Of a DNA stretch of 64,000 nucleotides, positions 8,707 through 16,441 are shown one piece after another. Numbering within the stretch: the first letter of the stretch is position 1; the number at the start of each line of letters is the position of its first letter. Below the pieces are notes generated by a model. The model was given only the letters and a program-made list of their open reading frames with translations. It made no database searches and was not told the origin of the DNA. Position numbers and translations under genes: made by a program. This DNA comes from Mangrovimicrobium sp033283325 (GTDB lineage: Bacteria; Pseudomonadota; Gammaproteobacteria; Pseudomonadales; Halieaceae), in the NCBI GenBank assembly GCA_033283325.1, contig JAWMQO010000007.1, forward strand, positions 62,001-126,000. Direction: 5' to 3'.

Positions 8707-9894
8707 ATGAGTGTGGATAAAGAAATAGCGATTCTGGGTATTGGCATGCACCCCTGGGGTAAGTGGGGCAAGAACTTTGTCGAGTACGGCGTAAAGGCCT
8801 GCCGTGAGGCCATCGCCGATGCCGGGGTGAGCTGGCGAGATGTGCAATTCGTCTCCGGTGCGGCCACCATGCGCTGCGGCTACCCGGGCTATGTCGCCGG
8901 GGCAACATTTGCCCAGGCCCTCGGCTGGCAGGGCGCCGAGGTCAATACCTCCTATGCCGCCTGTGCCTCCGGTTCCCAGGCCCTGGCTGCCGCGCGAAGC
9001 AAAATCCTCTCCGGGCAGTGCGATGTCGCGCTGGTGGTGGGTTCGGACACCACCCCAAAGGGCTTTCTGAAGCCCGCCCCGGGGGACCGTCCCGACGATC
9101 CCGACTGGGTGCGTTTCCGGCTGGGTATCACCAACCCCTCCTACTTCGCCCTCTATGCCCGCCGGCGCATGGAAGTCTATGGCGATACCCTGGACGACTT
9201 TGCCGCGGTGAAGGTGAAGAACGCGGAGCACGGCTTCAATAATCCCAATGCACGCTATCGCAAGAAATTCAGCCTCGAGGATGTGGCGAATTCGGCGATG
9301 GTGGCGGACCCCCTGCGCCTGATGGATATCTGCGCGACCTCGGACGGGGCGGCGGCGCTGGTTGTCTCCTCCCTCGACTTCGCCCGCAAGCTGGGCAGGC
9401 AGGATGCGGTGCGCATTGCGGCTATTTCCACGGTCACTCCCACTTTCGCTTCCGGCGTGGTGGAAATGCCGGATATCGCCACGGATTCCGCAGCGGCGGT
9501 GGATGCCCACCGCTTCCGCGCGGCGCTTCCGGCGAAAGCCTACGAGGAGGCGGGCATCGGCCCGGAGGACGTGTCGGTAGCGGAGGTCTACGACTTGTCC
9601 ACCGCGCTGGAGCTGGACTGGTACGAGGATCTGCAACTGTGCCCCCGCGGCGAAGCCGCCGCCCTGGTGCGGGCCGGCGATACCCGTATCGGTGGCCGCA
9701 TCCCGGTGAATCCCTCGGGTGGCCTGGCCTGTTTCGGCGAGGCGGTGCCGGCCCAGGCGCTGGCCCAGGTCTGTGAGCTCACCCATCAACTGCGCGGTAC
9801 GGCGGGTGATCGGCAGGTCGAACAGGCCCGGGTGGGCATTACCGCAAACCAGGGGCTGTTCGGCCACGGCTCATCGGTGATCCTGAAGCGCTGA
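8707..9894 (+). CDS. Thiolase-like lipid-transfer protein (SCP-x/Ltp type)
   Basis: A 395-residue thiolase-fold protein that begins ILGIGMHPWGKWG. It keeps the nucleophile-loop cysteine (YAACASGS, Cys86). The region where thiolases have GHP is GLACFGEAVPA instead, so the catalytic histidine position is probably Glu345. The end, FGHGSSVIL, lacks the usual thiolase C-x-G. With only part of the triad it is unlikely to be an ordinary beta-ketothiolase. Together with the preceding DUF35 protein, an acyl-CoA C-C lyase or a carrier role is the better guess. Confidence 0.85.
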   Translation: MSVDKEIAILGIGMHPWGKWGKNFVEYGVKACREAIADAGVSWRDVQFVSGAATMRCGYPGYVAGATFAQALGWQGAEVNTSYAACASGSQALAAARSKILSGQCDVALVVGSDTTPKGFLKPAPGDRPDDPDWVRFRLGITNPSYFALYARRRMEVYGDTLDDFAAVKVKNAEHGFNNPNARYRKKFSLEDVANSAMVADPLRLMDICATSDGAAALVVSSLDFARKLGRQDAVRIAAISTVTPTFASGVVEMPDIATDSAAAVDAHRFRAALPAKAYEEAGIGPEDVSVAEVYDLSTALELDWYEDLQLCPRGEAAALVRAGDTRIGGRIPVNPSGGLACFGEAVPAQALAQVCELTHQLRGTAGDRQVEQARVGITANQGLFGHGSSVILKR

Positions 9895-9920
9895 CAGACC
9901 CCCGGTTTCGGGGTAAAACT

Positions 9921-9962
9921 TTCAATAATTGAATTGACGTCAGTTTTTGCTGCGCGTATATT
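9921..9962 (+). promoter_or_regulatory. Strong sigma70-like promoter with operator-like palindromes
   Basis: TTGACG (9934-9939), a 17-bp spacer and TATATT (9957-9962) precede the start at 10000. TTCAATAATTGAA (9921-9933) is a palindrome with 6-bp arms that abuts the -35. TGACGTCA (9935-9942) is a perfect 8-bp palindrome overlapping it. This is the likely start of the long 10000-22711 operon; the palindromes suggest a repressor or activator site. Confidence 0.6.
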
Positions 9963-9999
9963 TCTTCCCATGATGTTGGACAAGCACGGAAGATAAGCA

Positions 10000-11037
10000 G
10001 TGAAACGCTGGTCAAACAGGCCCGAAGGCTCCAACTGGGGAGAGTTCGGCGAGAATGACGCCCTCGGCCGGGTGAACCTGCTGACGCCCGAAAAAGTCCT
10101 GCAGGGAATCGCGGAAGTCAGAGAGGGTGTCAGCTTTTGCCTTTCCCTTCCACTGGATTACCCCGGCCAGTCGGCGCTCAATCCGCGGCGCTTCCCGCCG
10201 CAGATGCAGTTTTCCATGCGCGGCGACGATCCCGCCATGTGCTACCCCTTCGAGCGCCTGAACCCCGGCCAGACCGACGTGGTGTGCGATGACCGGGTGA
10301 CCCTGTCCACCCAGTACTCCACCCAGTGGGACAGCCTCGCCCACATGGGCCAGCTTTTTGACGCCAATGGCGATGGCGAGGAAGAAGTGGTGTTCTACAA
10401 CGGCTACCGCGCCGGTGTGGAAGTGCGCGGGCCGAAAGACTACCTCGACGGGGATCGCGAGCTGCCGCCGCCCTACGGCGCCGGCCCCCTGGGTATCGAT
10501 TCAATGGCCGGGGCCTGTATGCAGGGCCGCGGTGTGATGATCGACCTGCACGCCCATTACGGCAACGCCCGCGAGGCGGTGGGCTACGACGCCCTGATGC
10601 GTATTCTCGAGGCGGACGGCGTGGAAGTGGAGGCGGGCGACATCCTCTGCTTCCGCAGCGGATTTGACCGCGTACTGCTGTCCTATGAGCGGCAGCCGCC
10701 GGAGGGTATCCAGCACGAGGTGTGCACGGGCCTGGATGGTTCCGACCCGCGCCTGTTGCAGTGGATCACCGATTGCGGCGCGGCTGCGCTGTTGTCCGAC
10801 AATGAAGCCGTTGAATTTTTGCCCACCCCGAACCCACCCGCAGGGCGGGGTGCGCATTTTCCCCTGCATGAACACTGCCTGTTCAAGCTCGGGGTTCCCC
10901 TGGGCGAATTGTTTTTGCTCAGTGACCTGGCCGACTGGCTGCGTCAGGCAGGGCGCTACCGCTTTCTCCTGACGGCGCCGCCCCTGCGGCTCCCCGGGGC
11001 GGTAGGTTCGCCGGTATCACCCGTGGCGACGGTGTGA
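10000..11037 (+). CDS. Cyclase-family hydrolase (kynurenine formamidase-like fold)
   Basis: 345 residues of the PF04199 cyclase family. STQWDSLAHMGQLFD near residue 110 occupies the place of the metal-binding H-x-G-T-H-x-D motif, in the T-Q-W-D-S-L-A-H form common to larger members. ACMQGRGVMIDL (about 170) and HFPLHEHCLFKLGVPLGE (about 288) are also family features. It should be a metal-dependent amide, ester or lactone hydrolase. It is directly upstream of a Baeyer-Villiger monooxygenase, so opening that enzyme's lactone product is a plausible role. The start is GTG. Confidence 0.78.
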   Translation: MKRWSNRPEGSNWGEFGENDALGRVNLLTPEKVLQGIAEVREGVSFCLSLPLDYPGQSALNPRRFPPQMQFSMRGDDPAMCYPFERLNPGQTDVVCDDRVTLSTQYSTQWDSLAHMGQLFDANGDGEEEVVFYNGYRAGVEVRGPKDYLDGDRELPPPYGAGPLGIDSMAGACMQGRGVMIDLHAHYGNAREAVGYDALMRILEADGVEVEAGDILCFRSGFDRVLLSYERQPPEGIQHEVCTGLDGSDPRLLQWITDCGAAALLSDNEAVEFLPTPNPPAGRGAHFPLHEHCLFKLGVPLGELFLLSDLADWLRQAGRYRFLLTAPPLRLPGAVGSPVSPVATV

Positions 11038-11074
11038 TTCCGGCCATTAATATTACTAATCAGAGATAAATACT

Positions 11075-13039
11075 ATGGATCTCAGTAACCAGATAGCGAA
11101 GGCCGCGGCCGATCCCGCAGCACTGAGAAAAGGCATCGCAGGTGCGCATATCGTGCCTCTGTTGATGAGTTATGTGCACCTGACCGGGGACAAGTCTTTC
11201 CTCACCCGGGTGCAGCCTTATATCCAGGGTGGCTGGGACTACCAGCAGCAGATTCCCGCGGACCTGCAGGAAGAAATCCGCGCGGCGCTGGTCGCGGCAA
11301 TCGAAAAGCTCGCCGCGGAAGGTGGCGCCCAGCACCAGGAGCCCAGTACCGCAGAACTGAAGGAAATGATGGACGTCGCCTGTGGCGCCGACGTGCCGGA
11401 AAAATACCTGCCGATTTTCTACGAGGAAACCTGCTTCGGTGGCAAGGACTACCGGGCGGTGGAGTGGCGCAAGCCCGTTGCCAAGGAGAAGCTGGAGAAT
11501 TTCCAGGTGGTCATCGCCGGCGCCGGGTTCTCCGGCATCGTCATGGGTGTCCGCCTCAAGCAGGCTGGCATTCCCTTTGTCATCATCGAGAAGAACGACG
11601 CCATCGGCGGTACCTGGTACGAGAACACCTATCCCGGTATCGGTGTCGACACACCCTGTCACTTCTACTCGTTCTCGCTCCTGCCGAATCCCGACTGGCC
11701 CGAATTTTTCAGCAAGGGCGACGAGCTCTACAAGTACATCAATCGTATTGCCGACGAGTTCGGGGTGCGCGAGCATATTCGCTTCAACGAGGAAGTGACT
11801 TCCGCCGAGTACAACGAGACCACTTGCAAATGGATGCTCAGTACCCGCAAACAGGACGGTTCCAGCGACGAGCTGCAGGCAAACGCCTTCATCTCCGCGG
11901 TGGGTATTCTCAACCGGCCCTCGATCCCCAATTTCCCCGGCCTCGATTCCTTCAAGGGGCCGAAGTTTCACTCCGCCCGCTGGGATCACAGTGTCGACCT
12001 GACCGGCAAGAAGGTCGCCATGGTGGGCACCGGCGCCTCGGGTATCCAGATCGCGCCATCGATTGCGAAAACCGTCGGTCACCTGAGCATTTTCCAGCGC
12101 TCCAGGCACTGGATCATCCGCCACCCCATGTACCACGAGCACGTGCCGGAAGCGGTGACCTGGGCGACCAAGAACATTCCCTATTATATCGACTGGTTCC
12201 GCTTCCAGCTGTTCTGGGCGGCCTCCGACGGCTTCCACCCGACCCTGCGTATCGATCCCGACTGGAAGGACCTCGATCATTCCCTGAATGCCGAGAACGC
12301 GAAAATGCGCGAGGAACTGATCGACTACATCAAGTCCGAACTGGGTGAGCGCACCGACCTGCTGGAAAAAGTCGTCCCCGATTACCCGCCCTTCGGCAAG
12401 CGCATGCTGCGCGACAACAACTGGTTCAAGATGCTGTGCCAGCCCAATGTCGATCTGTTCGCGGGAGACCTGGATCATATCGAGGAGGACGGCATCGTCG
12501 CCGGCGGCAAGAAATACCCGGCGGACGTGATCGTGTTCGCGACCGGCTTTTACGCCTCAAGGCTGTTGGCGCCGATGGATATCAAGGGCCGCGACGGCGT
12601 CACTATCCGCGATATCTGGGGCGAGGACGACCCGCGGGCGCACCTCGGCATTACCGTGCCGGGCTTCCCGAATTTTTACGTCCTTTATGGGCCCAACACC
12701 AACCTGGCCCATGGCGGCAGCGCCTTCTTTCACAGCGAATGCCAGATCCGCTACATCTCCGAAGCCCTGCGCGAAATGCTGGAAAACGACTGGGACGAGC
12801 TGGAAGTCAAGGAAGCGCCCTTTGAAGCCTATAATGACAAGGTCGATGCCGAGCACCGGCAACTGGTCTGGGCGCATCCCGGCGTGACCAGCTGGTACAA
12901 GAACAAGCGCGGTCGGGTGATCATGAATTCTCCGTGGAAACTGGCAGACTATCGCCATTTCACCGCGGATATCGATATGTCCGAGTACAACTGCCGGCGG
13001 CTGGATGTCGACGAATCCAGCGAGGCCGTCGGCGCCTAG
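11075..13039 (+). CDS. Flavoprotein Baeyer-Villiger monooxygenase, long N-extended form
   Basis: 654 residues. About 140 N-terminal residues precede the FAD Rossmann motif GAGFSGIVMG, as in 4-hydroxyacetophenone monooxygenase-type enzymes. GGTWYENTYPGIGVDTP and the fingerprint F-x-G-x-x-x-H-x-x-x-W-D (FKGPKFHSARWD, near residue 290) mark a type I BVMO, and GTGASGIQ is the NADPH Rossmann motif. It should insert oxygen beside a ketone to give an ester or lactone, using NADPH, FAD and O2. Second gene of the long operon, 37 bp after the cyclase-family hydrolase. Confidence 0.93.
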   Translation: MDLSNQIAKAAADPAALRKGIAGAHIVPLLMSYVHLTGDKSFLTRVQPYIQGGWDYQQQIPADLQEEIRAALVAAIEKLAAEGGAQHQEPSTAELKEMMDVACGADVPEKYLPIFYEETCFGGKDYRAVEWRKPVAKEKLENFQVVIAGAGFSGIVMGVRLKQAGIPFVIIEKNDAIGGTWYENTYPGIGVDTPCHFYSFSLLPNPDWPEFFSKGDELYKYINRIADEFGVREHIRFNEEVTSAEYNETTCKWMLSTRKQDGSSDELQANAFISAVGILNRPSIPNFPGLDSFKGPKFHSARWDHSVDLTGKKVAMVGTGASGIQIAPSIAKTVGHLSIFQRSRHWIIRHPMYHEHVPEAVTWATKNIPYYIDWFRFQLFWAASDGFHPTLRIDPDWKDLDHSLNAENAKMREELIDYIKSELGERTDLLEKVVPDYPPFGKRMLRDNNWFKMLCQPNVDLFAGDLDHIEEDGIVAGGKKYPADVIVFATGFYASRLLAPMDIKGRDGVTIRDIWGEDDPRAHLGITVPGFPNFYVLYGPNTNLAHGGSAFFHSECQIRYISEALREMLENDWDELEVKEAPFEAYNDKVDAEHRQLVWAHPGVTSWYKNKRGRVIMNSPWKLADYRHFTADIDMSEYNCRRLDVDESSEAVGA

Positions 13040-13078
13040 CGCCGGGTAGTTTTGGGAGCAAGGTCAAGAGTAAGTTTT

Positions 13079-13456
13079 ATGAGTGAAAGCATCGCGGATA
13101 TCATTCTGGGGCGCGAGAAGCAGCGCGGTGATGCGCTGCTCGAGGGCGACGTCGAGGCGCTCTCGGCACTGCTGTCGGAGCGCCTGGTGTTCGCCCATGC
13201 CAACGCCACTTATGATGACAAGGCCAGCCTGCTGGCCAAGATGGGGTCCGGCAAGATTGTCTATAAAACACTGCAGATCCGCGAACCCCGGGTGGTGGAG
13301 CTGGGCGACAGCGCGCTGCTGGTGTCGCGGTTGACCGCCGCGGTGGAAGTTGGCGGACAGCCGAAATCCATCGACAACTGGACACTCTCGGTCTGGGCGA
13401 AGGAAGGCGGCGAGTGGCGCCTGGTGGCCTACCAGCCGACTGCCATACCCAGCTGA
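13079..13456 (+). CDS. SnoaL/NTF2-like protein (DUF4440 type)
   Basis: A 125-residue protein with the cone-shaped NTF2-like fold signature: helical start (IADIILGREKQRGDALLEGDVEALSALL cut short by strands), then DNWTLSVWAKEGGEWRLVAYQ at the end. The frame is open from a TTG at 13052, but the ATG at 13079 begins the conserved part and is preferred. Such proteins are isomerases, dehydratases or binding proteins; the function is not known here. It sits between the BVMO and the acyl-CoA dehydrogenase pair. Confidence 0.75.
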   Translation: MSESIADIILGREKQRGDALLEGDVEALSALLSERLVFAHANATYDDKASLLAKMGSGKIVYKTLQIREPRVVELGDSALLVSRLTAAVEVGGQPKSIDNWTLSVWAKEGGEWRLVAYQPTAIPS

Positions 13457-13532
13457 GGCAGGATTACAGGCAGCGGCTCCCCGGGCCCTGATTTCGCAGC
13501 GACCATAACTCATTCAACGCGGAGCGCCATCG

Positions 13533-14516
13533 ATGTTTCTGGCACTTGATTCAGACGAACAGGAAATCGCCAACGCCGCGGAGGACTTTCTCGGCAACGA
13601 GTTCCCCCTTCGCCGCCTTCACGAGAAGGCACAGGACCCAGCAAATCCCGGCGCATTTGCAGCGCTCGGCTGGCTGGGGCTGGCCGCGCCGGAAAGCGCG
13701 GGTGGCAGCGAACTTTCCGTGGTGGAAGAGATGCTCTTTTTCCTCGAACACGGCAGGGTAGCCGGCCCCCTCGAGGTATTGTCACAGGTGCTCGCGGTCG
13801 CGGTGAGCCGGGGCGACGAAGCGCTCTGTGCCAGCCTCGTGGCAGGTGAGGAGACGACAGCCCTGCTGGTCGAGCAGCGCGAGGACGGCACAGTCCGGCT
13901 ACTCGGTGACGCTGCGGCGAAATTCGCGGTGGCGGTCAAGGGCACAGGCGCGACGCTGTACCAGTGGGACAGCGCCGACTGCCGGCAGGTACCAGGCCTC
14001 GACCGCTCCGTTGGCATGCACCTCGGTAGCAGCGACAGCCTGCGTGAGCGCATCAGCGTTACTGGCGACGAGATCTGGAAAAAGGCCCAGATCGACGTTT
14101 CCGCGATGATGATCGGACTGGCCCAGAGCGCGATGGAAATGATCGTGGAGTACGCCAAAGAGCGCGAGACTTTTGGCCGCGCGATCGGTTCCTACCAGGC
14201 GGTGCGCCACCCTTGCGCCGACATGGCGGTGCGCGTCGAAGTCGCCCGCAGCCAGCTTTTCTATGCCGCGACTGCCCTGCGTGAGGGGCACGCGGATGCC
14301 GCCATGCAGGTGGATGCTGCGAAGTTGCTGGCGGACCGGGCAGCCAAACTGAATACCGATGCGAATATCCAGCTCCATGGTGGTATCGGGGTGACCGATG
14401 AGCACGACGCTCACCTGCTGATGAAGCGCGCCAATGTGCTGTCGCGACTGTTCGGCTCGAGCAAATCTTCCCAGCGCAGCCTGCTGCAGCTGGAGGTGAC
14501 GGCGGGGGAGGGCTGA
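13533..14516 (+). CDS. Acyl-CoA dehydrogenase, small subunit type
   Basis: 327 residues, shorter than the usual 380-400. The N-terminal and C-terminal helical domains are clear (LFYAATALREGHADAAMQ; NIQLHGGIGVTDEHDAHL), but the middle beta domain is reduced. This form occurs as one partner of the two-subunit (alpha2beta2) FadE enzymes known for steroid and other bulky acyl-CoAs. The next gene, a full-length dehydrogenase, starts one base after this stop, so they are almost certainly co-translated partners. FAD and the catalytic base are probably supplied mainly by the partner. Confidence 0.87.
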   Translation: MFLALDSDEQEIANAAEDFLGNEFPLRRLHEKAQDPANPGAFAALGWLGLAAPESAGGSELSVVEEMLFFLEHGRVAGPLEVLSQVLAVAVSRGDEALCASLVAGEETTALLVEQREDGTVRLLGDAAAKFAVAVKGTGATLYQWDSADCRQVPGLDRSVGMHLGSSDSLRERISVTGDEIWKKAQIDVSAMMIGLAQSAMEMIVEYAKERETFGRAIGSYQAVRHPCADMAVRVEVARSQLFYAATALREGHADAAMQVDAAKLLADRAAKLNTDANIQLHGGIGVTDEHDAHLLMKRANVLSRLFGSSKSSQRSLLQLEVTAGEG

Positions 14517-14517
14517 C

Positions 14518-15696
14518 ATGGATCTGGTATTTTCCCCGGAAGACCAGGATTTCCGCGCCCGCGCACGGGAGTGGCTGAAAGACAATATCCCGCGCGAACG
14601 GCGGCCGGCCCACGGAGAGGCATCGGCGCAGTTCGATCGCGACTGGCAGAAGAAACTCTTCGAGCACGGCTGGGCAGGGGTCAACTGGCCGAAAGAATAC
14701 GGCGGCCTTGGCCTGTCCGCGGTGCAGCAGGTGATCTGGTACGAAGAGTGTGCCCGCGCCGGTGCGCCCCATTACATCAACACCACCTTCGTCGCGCTGA
14801 TGCACGCGGGGCCGACCATTATCGCCTGCGGCACCGAGGGACAGAAGGCCTTCCACCTGCGCCGCATCCTCTCCGGTGAGAGTCTGTGGTGCCAGGGTTT
14901 TTCCGAACCCAATGCCGGCTCCGACCTGGCGTCGCTTAAAACCACTGGCGTCGTCGATGGCGACTACCTCGTGGTCAACGGCAGCAAGACCTGGACCACG
15001 GACGGCCAGCACGCGGATTTCCAGGAACTGTTGATCCGCACCGAGCCGGGCTCCCAGCGGCACAAGGGGCTGACCTGGGTGATCTGTGACATGAAAACCC
15101 CGGGTATTACGGTCAGCCCGATCAAGACCATGCTCAACGACGAGCACGTCAACACTACCTTCTACGACGATGTGAAAATTCCGCTGTCCAACGTGGTGGG
15201 GGAACTGGGCGGCGGCTGGAAGACCGCCATGTCCACGCTCTCCTTCGAGCGCGGTACCGGCTTCATCGGCGATCAATTGGCGCTGTACGAGCGGGTCAAC
15301 CAGGCTATCGCCCTGGCGGGCAGGACCCGCCTGGAAGACGGCGGCCTGGCCCTGGACGATGCGGGCATCGCCGGCCGCCTGGCCATGATCAAGGCGGACA
15401 CCATGGCGATCCGCGCCATGACCTTCGCCCAGATCAGTGAGATCGAGCAGTCCGGCGGCCCCGGCCCGAAAGGCTCGATCATGAAGCTGATGGTGACGGG
15501 CACTTCCAAGGCCCTGAGCCAGCTGGTGGCGGAGATCCTCGGCTGGGAGTTCATGGAATACAACGACGACAGGCACGATCACCCCTGGACCTACGAATAC
15601 ATGTGGGGTTGGGTATACACCATTGCCGGTGGCACCTCGGAGATACAGCGGGAGATTATTGCCGACCAGTTGCTGGAACTGCCGCGGGCACGTTAA
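14518..15696 (+). CDS. Acyl-CoA dehydrogenase, large subunit type
   Basis: 392 residues with all three acyl-CoA dehydrogenase domains. WCQGFSEPNAGSDLASLKT (about residue 121) is the FAD/substrate signature, and AGGTSEIQREIIADQLLELP closes the protein. The usual Glu before G-T-S-E-I-Q is Gly, as in many two-subunit enzymes where the base lies elsewhere. It should introduce an alpha,beta double bond into an acyl-CoA, passing electrons to ETF. One base separates it from its smaller partner upstream. Confidence 0.92.
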   Translation: MDLVFSPEDQDFRARAREWLKDNIPRERRPAHGEASAQFDRDWQKKLFEHGWAGVNWPKEYGGLGLSAVQQVIWYEECARAGAPHYINTTFVALMHAGPTIIACGTEGQKAFHLRRILSGESLWCQGFSEPNAGSDLASLKTTGVVDGDYLVVNGSKTWTTDGQHADFQELLIRTEPGSQRHKGLTWVICDMKTPGITVSPIKTMLNDEHVNTTFYDDVKIPLSNVVGELGGGWKTAMSTLSFERGTGFIGDQLALYERVNQAIALAGRTRLEDGGLALDDAGIAGRLAMIKADTMAIRAMTFAQISEIEQSGGPGPKGSIMKLMVTGTSKALSQLVAEILGWEFMEYNDDRHDHPWTYEYMWGWVYTIAGGTSEIQREIIADQLLELPRAR

Positions 15697-15746
15697 TCAG
15701 TTACACCGCCGGCTTCGAGTCGGTGGAGCCATAACAAGAGAGAAGC

Positions 15747-16427
15747 ATGACAACGATTTTCCAATTTGCCTTTTCCAGTCCGGTGGCGGGCAGGGAGGCC
15801 GAGTTCCAGCGCTGGTACAGCGACGACCACCTCCCGCACTCGGTCAAGCTGCCGGTGGTGGCCGCGGGGCAGCGCTTCCGTCGCGCCGGTAATACGCCAT
15901 GGCCCTCAGGCCGTCACGAGAACCTGGTGATCTGGGAACTGGAAGGAGAACCGCAGCAGGCCATCGAGACCCTGCTGGCCAGTCACGGCACCGCGGACAT
16001 GCCGATCAGCGACGCCATCGACATGAGCAGTGTTCAGCCGCCAACAATGGAACTCCTGCGCAGGTTCGCAGAGGGCGCTGATGCCGCGCCGGTCGCAGCC
16101 AGCCGGGGTACCCTGTTGCTGGCCTTTATCAATCCGGCTGATGGAAAGGAGGGCGCGCTGGAAGCGGCCATGGTGGATGAGGGGCTGGGAAGATTTGCCG
16201 CGCTGCCCGGTGCGGGTGCAGTGAGTTTCTGGCGCACTACCGAGGCCCAGTTGCGCGGCAGCGCACGCAAGTATCGCTACCTGCTCATGTTCGAGGCCAG
16301 TGACGAAGCGCAACTGCAGGAAGCCCTGACCCGGCCCTGCGACATGTTGTGCAAGGTGCCGCATAGCGATCCCGAGCGTATGTTCGCGGCTTTCTATCAC
16401 CCGATCACCGAGCGTGTCGCGAGCTGA
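15747..16427 (+). CDS. Tandem dimeric alpha+beta barrel protein (EthD-like)
   Basis: 226 residues made of two similar halves. The first begins FQFAFSSPVAGREAEFQRWY and contains DDHLPH near residue 27, as in EthD-like proteins. The second begins GTLLLAFINPADGKEGALE at about residue 115. Each half looks like a ferredoxin-like barrel unit. EthD-like proteins accompany P450 degradation systems but their role is rarely known. Located between the dehydrogenase pair and the ligase in the operon, so probably an accessory protein or isomerase of this pathway. Confidence 0.62.
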   Translation: MTTIFQFAFSSPVAGREAEFQRWYSDDHLPHSVKLPVVAAGQRFRRAGNTPWPSGRHENLVIWELEGEPQQAIETLLASHGTADMPISDAIDMSSVQPPTMELLRRFAEGADAAPVAASRGTLLLAFINPADGKEGALEAAMVDEGLGRFAALPGAGAVSFWRTTEAQLRGSARKYRYLLMFEASDEAQLQEALTRPCDMLCKVPHSDPERMFAAFYHPITERVAS

Positions 16428-16441
16428 GCTGGAGTTGCCTG

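Noticed and set aside
8707..9894. Plain acetyl-CoA acetyltransferase
   Set aside because: The GHP histidine is replaced and the C-terminal C-x-G is absent; a lipid-transfer or lyase role fits better with the DUF35 partner.
11060..12478. Minus-strand open frame of 472 codons opposite the BVMO
   Set aside because: The plus strand carries FAD, NADPH and BVMO fingerprints in one frame; the other frame is a shadow.
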